64,000 nt of DNA from assembly GCA_023374025.1 (NCBI GenBank), contig SIJG01000055.1, positions 1 through 64,000 on the forward strand. The letters are read 5' to 3'. The stretch comes from Heterodera schachtii (Eukaryota > Nematoda > Chromadorea > Rhabditida > Heteroderidae). Under the pieces are notes generated by a model. That model saw nothing but the letters and a program-made list of their open reading frames with translations, ran no database searches and was not told the origin of the DNA. Position numbers and translations under genes: made by a program. This document shows positions 35,172 through 46,885 of the stretch, in pieces (positions within the stretch are counted from its first letter, which is position 1; every line of letters begins with the position of its first letter).

Positions 35172-36025
35172 ATGGCACTGTCCTCCCCTATTTCTCAATC
35201 TTCTGCTGCTGCTGCTGCTGCTGCTCCTGTTTTTGTCGACAAACACCAACTCCAACTCCTCCGGCAACCACGACACTCTTCCCTTTCTTCTTCTCCCTCT
35301 TCCTACAGTAACCCTTCCCCGCACAGTACGCCTTCTTCTGATGACAGTATAACATCATCGTTGAAAATGCAATACAACGGAAGAGATGAGAATAACGACG
35401 AGGGCGGGCGATGGGTTGCGATGGCACGGGCAGCGGCGAACGACGGGGGCGGCAACGGCGGAGGCGTTTTGTCAATGTTGCAAAAAGGTGGGGAAGGGGG
35501 GAAGACAGGTCGAGATTCTCGACTGATTCAATAGGAAACAAAGGAATGGCCGAAAAGTGATCAGTCAGTCAGTGATTGGCTGATCAGGGAGCTTTTGCTT
35601 AAGAAAACAATACAAATCATTGGCCGATCAAATTGTCCGCCTATATTTAATTGATCAATCATTAAATGGATGCTCCCAATTGGCAAGCTTTTGTTTGTTA
35701 AGCATTCTGCTCCAATTTGTTCGCTTCTTCGCCGTCCGCCACTTATCGGTCGGTGCTGACGCGCGCTTCGATGGATTCGGGATTGGAACTGGACGAAATG
35801 GAAAAGAGCAGAAGAGACGAGAGGAGAAAACGGAACAAACGGAGAGAACGGACGGGAGAAGAAGAGGAAGAGGAGGAAAAGATGATGGAAGAGGGAGAGA
35901 GTGGCAGAGAGCGAGACCACAAATCAAAGAAGGCGCAAAGTGGAGAGACAACGGCGGACGCAGAGAGCGAAGAGACGGAGAGAGCGGAAGAGAACAAAAA
36001 AGTGGGAAATTTAAACGCTATTTGA
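35172..36025 (+). CDS. Low-complexity exons, possible 5' part of the 37206-39184 gene
   Basis: An open frame from ATG 35172 encodes MALSSPISQSSAAAAAAAP, then Ser/Pro-rich, DDSITSSLKMQYNGRDE and Gly/Asn-rich sequence, with a possible donor (ACAG then GTCGAG) at 35509. A second block at 35717-36025 encodes RASMDSGLELDEMEKSRRDE followed by a basic then Glu-rich run. Composition suits a nuclear regulatory protein. No domain recognised, and linkage between the blocks and to the downstream gene is inference. Confidence 0.35.
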
Positions 36026-37205
36026 AAGAAATTTTTAGCATTCAAAAAAAAATTGGCCAATTTTATGAGCGAAATGAACAGAAACTTTTTTTATAATATC
36101 GCAGAAAAATTATTAAGATCCGGCGGAAGTTTTTGTCCCGAAATTTTTCGGATGAATGAAAGGCTTGAAAGGGTCAACCATTCCCAAAATCAAAATTGGC
36201 CCCTTTGGCGTCACTTGTGCCGAAATGAGTCCTAAAATGGGCATAATTTGTGTCTTATGTTCGTCGGTGTTGGACTTGAAAGTACAAAAGCCCCCCGAGG
36301 GCAATTTTTAGGGGTAATTTTGAATAATTTAGTGGGAGCATTCATTGTGCTTTTTTTTATTCAACAAATGGAAATGCTTTTTTTTTTTTAATTGGGCTAT
36401 AAGTGTTTGGGAACTTAAATTTCTTTTAAAAAGACATATTTTTATTTTCAAAAATTCAAAAAAATTCAAAAATTTATTCAAAATAATCGGCCGTTTCCCT
36501 CCAACTTAACTGTTTCCTTAACAAACTTTTCAAATGCGTTTTTACATTTTCTGAGTGTTAAACATTTAAAAATTCATTAGGCACAGTCACGTGAGGTGAG
36601 CACACCTTTTGTTCTTTTGTTTTCGACGTTTTGTCACCTCCGAAAAAGGCTTTGCTCTTTTCAAACGAACGAACGCAAAACCATCGTCATTTTGAGACAT
36701 TTTTTTGAAATTCCTTTTTAAATTTTGGATTTTTTGCTTTTTTGAAACGTTCATTTTAGTTTTTCTAATTTTGTTTTTGCTTTTTATTGTAATTGTTGCG
36801 TCAATTCCACCTTCTCCCCCCCCCCCCCCCCTCTTTTTGCTTCTCCCAATTGCCCCCCCCCCCCTCAAATTCCCCTGGGCCAAAATTCAATTCCCTCGCC
36901 CCATGCCATCTCTTCCTAATTAGTCGCTTCGTCTTTCCATTTGCTTTTCTTGGCCATAACAAAGGCTAATGAAAAATGAAAATGGGCCCACCCTCGAGGG
37001 AAGAAAAGAGGAAAAAAGGAGAACACATCCATCCATCGTTGGCCTTTTGAACGCAAAAATTATTCGCCCATTGGGCGGGGGAACAAAAGAACAAACGGAG
37101 ATTTAATGACCAAAAAAGGAAGGGGCAAATGGGCCATCCGGACCAAATTCAAATTATCAAAATGATTATGCCATGCCAAAACTCAAACATTCGTTTCCCT
37201 TCAGC

Positions 37206-39184
37206 GCCGTTCCATCGGCCGTCTCTTTTCCCTTTTGCTTTTCCCTTCCGCCAATTCGTCCCCTGCTCCTTTCCCAATGTTCGACTTCCCGGCTTTGCCC
37301 AGCAGTGCTTCGTTTGCACTCAGTTCGCCAGTTGCCCAATTGTCCCATTCGAACGCCGTCCTCGTCCAGGAGAATGAACGACTGAACGACAGAGTCGGGG
37401 TAATACGATAATACAGGCTACTACGATAAGACAGGATAATACGATAAGCCAGGCTAATACGATAAGACAGGATAATACGATAAGACAGGATAATACGATA
37501 AGACAGGGTGATACGATAAGACAGGACAATATGATAAGACAGGATAATACGATAAGACAGGATAATACGATAAGACAGGGTGATACGATAAGACAGGATA
37601 ATACGATAAGACAAGACAGGATAATACGATAAGACAGGATAATACGATAAGACAGGATAATACGATAAGACAGGATAATACGATAAGACAGGGTGATACG
37701 ATAAGACAGGACAATATGATAAGACAGGATAATACGATAAGACAGGATAGATAATACGATAAGACAGGATAATACGATAAGACAGGATAATACGATAAGA
37801 CAGGGTGTATCTGATAGGTGATGGTATTGTGCCGCTGTTCTAGGAGTTGGAACTGATGTTGCGTGACCATGTGGCCCACATCAACTCCATTTACCACTCT
37901 CTGCACTCTTTGCACGGTTTCCATGCGCTTCAATTGCCCGACGGTCAAAAAAAAAGAAAAATAATATTTAAACCCAAAGACCAATTCATTTTAATTTCAG
38001 GGGAATTGGTCCATCTGTCCCAATTCCACGGCTTTCCTTTGCGTTTCATTTGCACCAAAACGACCGAAAGTGAAGCGATTGTGGCCGATGAGGAGCAGCA
38101 CCGTATTCTCGAACAGGCGACGGACAACCGGCATACGGTGGGCCAAGCGCGGCGCTTTATGCTGCAGCAGCGACAAAGGCATCGTCAGCAGCAGGGGAGC
38201 GTGAATGAGGTGGGTACGATACTCCCCCATGGTGTCACTGTATGGGCATGTTACCGTTACAGTATGATTGGGTGGGCATCACTGTTTTTTCCGCTCTTCG
38301 CCCTTCCTCCAATTTTACTTTCCTATTGTCAGTCGTCGTCCTCCGGCTCCTCCTCCTCCTTCGCCTCCTCCTCGTCCACCTTCGATTCTTCGTTGGCTGC
38401 TGATCCGACTGACTTTTCCCTGGCGATGATGCGCCGTTTGTGCATTCGCCCGGTGGCACGGGACGACAGTGAGGAAATGCAGGTGAAGAGAAGGAGAATT
38501 CGCAGTGTCCAAATTCGAATGGCCAAATTAGGCTTTTATGGAGTGGCTGAAGAGCGGTGACTCCGCCGGCAACGAAAGCATTGCCAACGGCGACTTTTCC
38601 GCCGCCCTTTCGCCGCTCGCAGAGGCGACAAAAAGCTGCGCATGGCCCAAAGCGGAAATGGACGCGGAACGGACGAGCGGCACCGAGTCAAAGTGATAAT
38701 GGGAGGGGGCAATTAGCAGCATAAGCGTGAAGGAATTGCAGACAATCCGCCGAGCATGAGGCCGCGAGCGCAAATGGCGCCTCCGTTGCGTCATCCGTCG
38801 CGCAGCGTTCCCAACGCCAACCGCCGGTGTATTCGGTGATGAGCAAAAGCCAACGGATGAGGTGGCCACGGCATTTGGCCCTTTCCAAATGCATCCTCCC
38901 CCAGGACTCAGTGTCCGTCTCTCAGCTCGCGCCGCCGATCGCCGCTGCTCTCCCCCGCCTCGTCCTCCTCTTCCGCCTCGTTCCTCGCCGCCCCCTCCTC
39001 CCCCTCTTCCGCCACATTCACTCACCACGGCGGATTTGGCGGCGGCGGCGGAAGCGCGTCGGGCGCCGATGAAACGGCGGCGGCGCGGTCGCCGCGTCGG
39101 AGCGGCATCGGAATCACAAATATGAAAAGAATGGGCAGCAGACCATCGGACGCACAAAAGTCGGCAAAAAGGCATCTGATCTGA
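37206..39184 (+). CDS. Unrecognised protein with leucine-zipper-like coiled coil
   Basis: Eight exons join in phase: 37206-37398, 37844-37943, 38001-38209, 38333-38482, 38532-38686, 38742-38861, 38926-39184 (stop TGA), plus unseen 5' exons. Across the first intron the frame gives a heptad of leucines (LSHSNAV LVQENER LNDRVGE LELMLRD HV), a classic coiled coil, but no bZIP basic region lies directly before it. Then HSLHGFHALQLPDG-ELVHLS, a Gln-rich segment (MLQQRQRHRQQQ), a Ser-rich run, FSLAMMRRLCIRPVARDDSE, FMEWLKSGDSAGNESIANG and a Ser/Gly-rich C-terminus ending SDAQKSAKRHLI. The short introns (38483-38531, 38687-38741, 38862-38925) are each needed to keep the frame open, which supports the model. 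Function unknown; a nuclear protein is a guess. Confidence 0.6.
37399..37830. repeat. 18-bp minisatellite filling an intron
   Basis: About 22 copies of ATAATACGATAAGACAGG with occasional variants (ACAATATGATAAGACAGG, GTGATACGATAAGACAGG, one copy with an extra ACAAG). The array begins at the intron donor itself (GTAATACGATA) and ends just before the acceptor TGTTCTAG. Length variation would change intron size only. No spacer diversity, so it is not a CRISPR array. Confidence 0.95.
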
Positions 39185-39867
39185 TCAGACAAACATTGGA
39201 AACCGACGAAGAGAAATGCCAAAGTAAAAAAGACGAAACAAATTGTATGTAAATTATTTTTATGGCACCAAATTAAAAATTTTGAACATTTCATGTCCAA
39301 TTTCCTTCCCTTCTCTCTGTCTCTCTTTGCTTTTTTTTCATTTGCCCTTCGGCGTGCTCTTTCCTTTTTGTATTTCTTTGCTCATTTGGACAGGTTTTAT
39401 CTGCATTTAGCTGCTTCACCTTTTGTGGTGGATGAATCATCGTCCATTGCATTTTAATGCTCAAAGAAAGAGAGAGAGAATAGAGAGAGGAGAGAAGAGT
39501 GAGGGAGAGAAGAGAGAGAGAGAGAAGAGAGAGAGAGGAGAGCAAGAGAGAGAGAGAGACATTTTGGGAAGAGTGAGAGAGCCTTTCCTTGGAGGAGGAG
39601 GGGGCACTTTCCTTTAGGGGTGACTAATTGTTGTAGGCCGCCTAATGAATGCATTTCTGTGCGCAAAAGGCACTCATCCGCGGTCCTTTGAAAGCAACAA
39701 CCGGTCGTTTGTTCATTCGTTCGTTTGCTTCTCCCATTGATCGTCGCAAAAGTCCGTTTCCCTCCAAAAGCTTTGTATAAGCCAAAAATATAAAAGCGGA
39801 GCGACCATTAAGCCAAATCATTTGTTAAACAAATTCAAAATTTACTTTTGAACTGCCAATCTCCAAA
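39185..39867. other. Spacer with GA microsatellite
   Basis: 39464-39600 is a (GA)n-like purine tract (GAGAGAGAGAAGAGAGAG). Otherwise AT-rich with a possible promoter for the small gene that follows; no other gene seen. Confidence 0.5.
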
Positions 39868-40261
39868 ATGGTGCTTCTTTGCTGTTCCCAACACAAAATG
39901 GACCGCTCATTGCCCAATTGCCTCAGGGGGTGCCGTTGTCGCATTTTGTCCGGCAGAAAAGGGAAGAAAAATGTGCCGAAAAGCAGCGGAGAGGAGGGAA
40001 AAGCGGAGCAATCGCAGCAGAAGAACGAACGGCAACAGAACAACGAAAATTATTATTGTTCAGTGGAAGAGATGGCTTACGATGCGATGTACGACGAAAA
40101 AATGCCGGCGGAGGAACGGTGAAACAGACAATAATTAGTTGCTAATTAGGCAATTAAATCAATTGTTCTTTTGTAGGGACAAAACGGGCACGGTGCTTCA
40201 ACGAGTGGCGATGGCACTTCAGGGAAAGGCCGGCCCCGAACAATACCAACAGTTCAAATGA
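39868..40261 (+). CDS. Small two-exon protein of about 111 residues, unrecognised
   Basis: Exon 1 39868-40118 (ATG at 39868) and exon 2 40177-40261 (stop TGA) join through a 58-bp GT-AG intron that restores the Arg codon (CG|G). The protein starts MVLLCCSQHKMDRSLPNCLR, with five cysteines in the first 23 residues, then a Lys/Gln/Asn-rich hydrophilic stretch, YYCSVEEMAYDAMYDEKMPA and a C-terminus EERDKTGTVLQRVAMALQGK...QYQQFK. No clear signal peptide; the paired cysteines could be lipidated, which is speculation. No family recognised. It is convergent with the AMPK gamma gene, 617 bp from its stop. Confidence 0.55.
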
Positions 40262-40878
40262 AAAGCGGTGGAAGAGAAGAGGAAAAGCCGTTTTGGGTGG
40301 GAAATACACCAAAAAATCAAACAAATTGGAATTTTTTTAATTTTTTGTTCCAGACAAAATAAGCATCACAAAAGCAACAAATTAAATTAATTGGAAAATG
40401 TTTTTGCTTTGCTTTGTATTGCTAATAAATAACAATTACAATTTGCTATTTACAACTCCGCTTCATCAGAGATATGCTCAAAGTAAAGAGCTAATAAAAT
40501 TTGGAAATGAAAAGGGACCGAAAATAAAACAGAAGAAAAAAAAGATAAAGGATAAAAAGATAAAAAAGGATAAATAACGACGGATATGGCAAGGAAAATA
40601 TTGTCGGATGGACTAACCAACGGAGAAAGGCCCGCAAAAGGGAGAAAACCTAACGGATAATTGAGTTAATAATTGGTACAATTAAAATTTAAAATGAAAA
40701 AACGGACGGAATGGAAAATAATTTAACAAAACGAATGAATGGGCGAACGGTCGTCCGTTTTTGGCTATGTACAAACAAATAATTGCGTGATTCATACAAT
40801 GCGTCGTCTGTCGTTCTTTTTGCGTTTTACAATTGCCTAACCCCTAAAGCGATTCGGTGCCGAAAAAGGGCGGCAACA
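40262..40878. other. Spacer between convergent genes
   Basis: AT-rich; likely 3' untranslated regions of the small plus-strand gene and AMPK gamma. No gene or repeat of note. Confidence 0.5.
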
Positions 40879-43800
40879 TCAAAGGCCTCCCATCAGACAA
40901 AGGCAGCCGCCGCCGTTGCCGTTGTTGGCCTGCTCAGAGCGCAGAATGAACTCGAGAATGTCCGTGTATGAAATCACTCCGCATAGCTGCTGGTCATCGG
41001 AATCCAACACAAAAAGTGACTCACTGAGACCATCCTAATTGGGGGGAGGGGGTAATTACTTAATTGATTAGGCAATTAGCGGGGAAGGTAATTATGTAAT
41101 TGCCCATTATTAAAAAAACTCTAAGCCATGGGATCGATCCGTCCCGCTATTGTAAACGGATGTTTTTACAGTAATCAGTTATTTTATGCATTGATTAATT
41201 AATTGTTTGAGTGTCCGCACTTTTCCCGTGCCCACCTTTGCCAATAAGGTCAGCGCCTCCATTACGGAAATGTCACTTTGTACGGTTCGGCGTCTCGGGG
41301 AGGACGGCAAAAGGTCCTTTGATTAAATTGAATTTACCCAATGTTTTTATTTGTAAATATTCCCAAAGATAATTAAAATTTATTAGCGGTGCCCCGTCCC
41401 AATCCATCCCAATTTCGAGTAATTAATTAATTATTTTTGCACACTTTGACCGGCGTTTCCTCCATCAGTTCCATGCATCGCTCGGGCGTCGGTTGAGCGC
41501 CCAACTGATCGAACAGTTTGTCGAGCACATCATTTTTGTCCACGACGCCCAACAGAACGCCGTCGGGCGAGGAAAGGACGGGCAAAGCGGACACTTGACG
41601 GTCAAGGAAAAGGTCGACCGCACGGGCACAGCTTTCGCTATCTCCGATCTGAAAAATGCGATGAAAAATGGAAAAATAATTAGAGAGAAAGAAATAAAAG
41701 GGGAAAAAGTTAAAAAGAGAAGGCAGGCTCAGAAATGTCTGTTAAAGTCATTCTCTCGTCAGAAACACAGACCAATCAATCAGTGGTCGTCATAGCCCAC
41801 CGAGGGAAAACGAGGAAAAAGTCATAAGGCAGGCAAAGGGAAACGAACCTAAGGAAAGGGAAAATGAAAGACAGAGGGAAGCACCACTGAACCACAATGA
41901 GTAGCAGAAAAGATACACAAAAATGATAAAATAGACAAAAAAAAATTTTATGTTTCGATATATCAAAATAGGAGAAATTATATTTGAACTGAAAATTTTC
42001 GATTTTCTTTATTGGTAACCCTTCCAAGATCCCCTTCGCTCACCCAAATTCTCCAAAAAAAAACCTATAATATTAGCCATTTTTGGTGTAAATCAACCAA
42101 CAAATTTTGCTCATTTCTCATGCCGAAATTCTGAGACTGTTTGAAATTGCGTCGTTTGCTCACCGCAGCGATTTCGTCCCAAGTGCCGACTTGGCGGGCG
42201 CCGAGTGCCAAAGTGGTGAGGTCGGGCGAAAGAGAGCACTTTGAGGAGATGAGCTTCAGCAACTCCATACAAATGGCACGCGGGCACAGCACTGACATCA
42301 GTTCGCCGGACTCGGCACTGAACACGGGCACACGATGGACACGGTTGAGGGAGAAGACGCGGGACAAATCCCAAACACTGAAAGGGCCGGGGGGCATTTG
42401 TATGGGAACTGAGTAAAAGTTAATTTTACATAATTAGTGGGGAAATCGCACTTAATTATGAAAATGAATCGTTTTGGCCCCAGCAGGAACTTTTGAAGTG
42501 TCAAAACCTTTTCCCTGTTGAACAAACTCATTAATTTTTGTAATTTGAAAGCTCTTAATGAGAAATCTCCCTTTTTATATTCACTTTTTCTAGATTAATA
42601 TTACTTTTTCTCTTTTATTATCATACATTAGCAGAATTATAAGATAAATTACAATAAATAGCTTAGAACATGTTAAGATTTTGATTTTGTTTGAATAAAG
42701 TTTCGGTCACTTTAATACGCTTGGGGCCAAAATGGCCCATAAACTCCTAAATTCCCCCCCCCCGTCCGTGTCCACCTGCTCTGATCGTCCACGGAGATGA
42801 GCCGTCGTCCGCCGTGCAAGTGATCAAAGAAATGGCGCAGTGTTCGTCCCCCCAAGTCGACGTCGCCCGACTGATGCGCCCGCTGCAACGCCCGCAGACA
42901 ATCGGTGACGGTGAACATGGCCCAAAGACCATCTGAAGAACAAATCAAACACACACTGTAATTAGTAAAATTGGAAATTTAATGGAGGCCCACCGCGAAT
43001 ATCGCTGATGACGGCGAAACGCGGGGCGGAATGGGCGACCAAAATTTGAACAGCCTTTTGAATCTGAAAAGAAAGCCAAAAACCGATCAGCCGAAGGAGG
43101 GGGGGGGGGGGGGGGGGGGGAGAGAGAGTCCGACGGTAATTGCCAAGGGACAACAAAAAATAAAAAAAGAATGGAATTAATTACGGTCAATTCGGCGTCC
43201 AACATCATAAGAAGGCCGTGGGCAGGTGCCAAATCGTAGCAGGTCAAAGACTGCAAGAAAAGAAGGGATTCATTCAGCTGCAGAAGAAGGTGCTTTCTAT
43301 TTGACCCATCCGTCAAAAGTGCTAATTGCGCTAATTACCCCCCCCCCCCCGCCAATTAAAACCGCGGCAAGTAAATGGTTGCTGTTTACCTGCAAAAAAT
43401 GGCGATATGCTTCGGAATGGAAGCGATCTGTGGGGAAAATGGAGTTTTCGCGGCAAAGGGATGAAAAGCGTTACGGAATGCTCCGACCACCTCAAACCGA
43501 TCCACACTTTTGCGCAATATGGCATAGTTCTGCAAATGGACAAAATTAACCCCACAAAAATTCGAAATCTCAGCCATTCGTCATCTACAGTAATTATACA
43601 TGTACGGTATTTCTCTCTTCGTGTACTGTATTGTTTACCATTTCCCCCCCCCCCCCCCCCAATTGTTTCTCTCCCCAAACGCACCGCACTGAGCAGTGAC
43701 CGTTCCGGGAAGGAGAGGCGTCGTCCGTCCCCGCTGCTCAGTACCATCGCGGACAGTGCCTCCTCCGCCGCCGCCGCTGCCGCACTGCTCGCCGACCGTT

Positions 43801-44269
43801 CCTCCGCCGAGTGTCTTTGGTGGCCCATCGACAGTTTGCGCAGTGCCCTTTGGGGACGGCGGTAAATTTGCGGGTGGTGGTGCGTCTGCGGATGCTCACT
43901 GCTGCCGACGCCGTTGCCATTGGTTGGGAACTGAAAACGAAAGGGAGCGGCGATCATCGATGCTTTGCTAATTGGCCAATTAGCAATTAGTCTATCGATA
44001 AATGGCTAATTAATTACTCGCTTGACTTGTTACTTTTTGACTAATTTAGTTGTCGTGTCCTCTTCCCTTACTTTTTTTGCCTTTTCTGGCGGATGTTTCA
44101 CACAAATAAAATTCATCCAATTTAAATTGGCAATTAAAATTTGGCCCAAAATGGCTGCTTTTTCCTTTTTCGTTGGCTTTTTCTTAACGGAATGATCGCT
44201 TCTTCGTCTTTCCGTCCCGGCTTTTTGCTCTTTGGGCGAATGAGCGACCGGAAAATGCTCCCGCCCCAT
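40879..44269 (-). CDS. AMP-activated protein kinase gamma subunit, divergent
   Basis: Regulatory subunit of the energy-sensing kinase; four CBS motifs form the nucleotide sites. Proposed first exon ATG 44269 (MGREHFPVAHSPKEQKAG..., ends KAKK, donor GTAAGG), joined to FPTNGNGVGSSEHPQTHHHP and a Ser/Ala-rich linker, then DRFHSEAYRHFLQ (micro-exon near 43431-43393), CYDLAPAHGLLMMLDAELT, IQKAVQILVAHSAPRFAVIS, GLWAMFTVTDCLRAL (CBS1), FDHLHGGRRLISVDD, FSLNRVHRVPVFSAESGELM (CBS2), QVGTWDEIAA, DRQVSALPVLSSPDGVLLGV-VDKNDVLDKLF (CBS3) and VMEALTLLAK-DGLSESLFVLDSDD, CGVISYTDILEFIL (CBS4), stop 40879-40881. Where typical gamma subunits have VHRLVVVD in CBS4, this one has SESLFVLD, so the His-Arg pair is missing. 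That resembles atypical, nucleotide-insensitive gammas described in C. elegans. The 5' exon is less certain. Confidence 0.88.
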
Positions 44270-45166
44270 TCATTCGCCGTTAATTCATTTTTTATTTTAA
44301 ATTATATTTTATGACCTCTAATGATGCAACGGAAATGAGAAAATAGACAAAAAAGGAGCAAAGAGAGGGCAAATTTAAACAAAACTCTGCTGACTAATCA
44401 AATCAATGTTTGATTTTGTAATAGGCCATCCGTAACATCCGTAAATCACATACCTCTCCCCCCCCCTCGCCTCCCTCTCCCCCCCCCTCGCCTTCCCTTT
44501 CCCCCCCCCCCTCTTTCAGCTATTTCTCCCTTCTTTTCCGCCTCTCTTCTTTCCCTCTCCCATCCCTTTTTCTCCCTTCCCCTCTCTCTCCTTCTCTTTG
44601 TTCTTCCTCTCCCTCTTTTTCTCTTTCTCCCTTCTCTTCTCCCTCTGCTCCCATCTCTCCCATTAAAGGGCAATTTCCCGTCCATTCCTTAAGGCTTTTC
44701 CGCAGTTTGTTTCTTCCCTTTCCGCGCTTCCTTTCCTCCCTTTTCCCATCATTTTCTTTGACACCGGCGGCGGAGGAAAGAAAAAGCGGAGAAAAAGGCA
44801 TCAAAAAAAGTGATGATGTTCCCGCATTTAGCAACAAAAAGTCCAAAGAGTGGGAGGAAATGAAAGGAAGAGAGAAAAAAGTGGGGAAGAGAGTTAAAGA
44901 GAGGGGAAAAGAGAAAATAAAAGAGGGGAGAGAAGAATTAGTAGGAAATTATGCCATCCATTTTGGAGAGAAAGAAAGGAAATAAAAAGGGAACGTTCGT
45001 TCTTCGGCGGAATCGGCCTAACAAATACCTAAGCATTAAAATGCAATTTGAAAAAATAACAATCCAAAACAAGAAATGGCATTAGTAATTAATTATGGCA
45101 AAAGGTGGCATCCCTCTCCCCGCCCCTTTTTTTGCTTCCTCTTAAATTTGTGCGCGACTCTCTCAC
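44270..45166. other. CT-rich and GA-rich spacer
   Basis: 44455-44650 is pyrimidine-rich with poly-C runs; 44850-44940 is GA-rich. A minus-strand frame near 44790-44640 (KLRKSLKEWTGNCPLMGEMG) is coding-like and could be an internal exon of the gene at 45167-45994 or a 5' exon of AMPK gamma; not resolved. Confidence 0.4.
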
Positions 45167-45994
45167 CCGATAAGTGACGGTCATCCGTCGTCCTCTGAAC
45201 TCCTCGTCGTCCTCCTCATTTTCGTATTCGTCCAAACTTTTCGGTGGCATTCCCTTGCGGCCATGGACCAGCACAGCAGCAGCGTACTGACGCCATCTGA
45301 ACATAAAAGTGCATTTTAGAAAGCGTTAGATTTTCTGCCGTTCCTTTCCCAAATTTTCCATTTTTTCGTCGGTTTTTAATTCGTTTCGTTTCGATTTCCC
45401 CCGCCCCACCGATTCGTCTCGCGTTCCATCTCCGGCGGAATCTGTCGGGTCACCGGTGCCATCTCCTGGGGCGACGGCAGAGAAATGTGATGCAATGGCA
45501 TCGGCGGTGTGCCGAAGTTCGGCCGACCGCCCGTATAACTGCCCGAATTGTTCGAGATCACTTTGGGCGTTGTTACGATGTTCAGCTCCTCGGTCACTTC
45601 TTCCGCCGGTGACGGGCCCAACCAAGGGGGAGACGGACGAGAGGGCAGCGGGGGAGAGACGACGGATTGGGGGGCCATGGCCGGGCACAGAATGGACAAA
45701 GGCACAGAATGAGCGGCGGAAGGGGGCGCGGCATTGACACGCTGCAGGGGGGGGGGGGGGGGAGTCAGACCACTCTTTCTTTTAGTTGGCCCCATCAACA
45801 GAGAGAGGCTCATTTTGGCTAACAGTCAAGCATTTGTCGGAATGCCAAAATGTTTTTTTGCGCCGCAATTTGTGGCATTTGGCCACCTGTTGCGCTTGTT
45901 GCTGCTGGTTGAGCTGGTGGTTGTTGTGGTGGTGGTGATTGGCAGCACAGCCTTTGTGGTGGTGGGGATGGTGCCCGGCGTGAGAAGTGGCCAT
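45167..45994 (-). CDS. N-terminal exons of an unrecognised His/Gln/Pro-rich protein
   Basis: Three exons in phase. The first, from ATG 45994, is MATSHAGHHPHHHKGCAANH, then His/Asn/Gln-rich (NQQQQAQQ). The second starts near 45743 (RVNAAPPSAAHSVPLSILCP, Pro/Ser-rich, then EEVTEELNIVTTPKVISNNS, EMERETN). The third is 45304-45167 (RWRQYAAAVLVHGRKGMPPK, SLDEYENEEDDEEFRGRRMT, VTYR, donor GTGAGA). Phase-2 junction CG|A restores Arg. The downstream continuation was not found; it could run into AMPK gamma as a long N-terminal extension, since strand and order fit, but that is inference. No domain recognised. Confidence 0.5.
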
Positions 45995-46854
45995 GGGGAA
46001 GAGAAGGGCCAACTGATCGATCGGTCAGCGACTGATCAGACAATTTGTGATCAGTGGGAAAGTCAATGCGATGGGTAAAATCTGTGAAAATGTGCGGCAG
46101 AAATCACTTAAGGCCGTCTTTTAAAGGACACTTTCGTCGTTTCGACTTGTTTTTGCCCTTTAACTTTCCTTTTTTTGCCATGGCTTCTTCTTTTTCTCCG
46201 TGCCATATTTTTGCCCACCGTTTTTATCCTTTCCCTCCCCCGGGGCTCGGCTCAATAATGGCGACCCAAGCAGAACACAAAACGCGGATTATTGTGCTCC
46301 CGTACTTTGAGCATTGGGGGGGGGGGGGGTAAAAGGGGTAATTATTACCCATTAGCGGGGAATTTTTAACGTAATGTTTATAATTAATGAACGAATGAAT
46401 GGATCGGAAATTCCGAAATTTTAAGTAATAATTGCAAATAAAAAACAAACGACCAAAATGTCCAATTATAATTAAGAAAATTCAATTACAAAGAAAAGAA
46501 ATAATCATCGAACCATTAATTTGTAAGGGTTTTTCAACCGAAACGGCTGTCACAATTACATAAATTGCTCAAAGTGTACAAATTACGCAAAGGAATTAAT
46601 AGCCAATTATTAAATGTCGCAATTCTTAAAAACAAAAAAAGGCGGGGAGAGAAATACACACAAAATTTGAAAAGCATTCGCTCTTTTCATTTCTCTTCGG
46701 GCGCGTTCTCGCAACGTGCGCTCCAAGGGCAAATGTCCGTCCCCTCGAGGGCCAACGGCGGCCATTTGTGGGCGAACAAACAAAAAATGAAAAAACGAAT
46801 GGGAAGAGAATGAGAGGGTGGGCGGGAAAGAGAGGAGAGAGAGAGGGGGAGAGG

Positions 46855-46885
<31 letters not shown>

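Noticed and set aside
35717..36025. bZIP basic region at RRDERRKRNKRRER
   Set aside because: Lacks the AAxxCR core and no in-phase join to the leucine heptads could be found.
37399..37830. CRISPR-like regular repeat
   Set aside because: Repeats are contiguous with no unique spacers, and the host is a eukaryote.
37201..37984. Minus-strand open frames of 137 and 176 codons with a six-residue repeat
   Set aside because: Artefact of the 18-bp minisatellite, whose length is a multiple of three; it lies in a plus-strand intron.
38528..39175. 215-codon minus-strand open frame
   Set aside because: Antisense to four phase-consistent plus-strand exons; Arg/Gly-rich composition results from GC-rich antisense.
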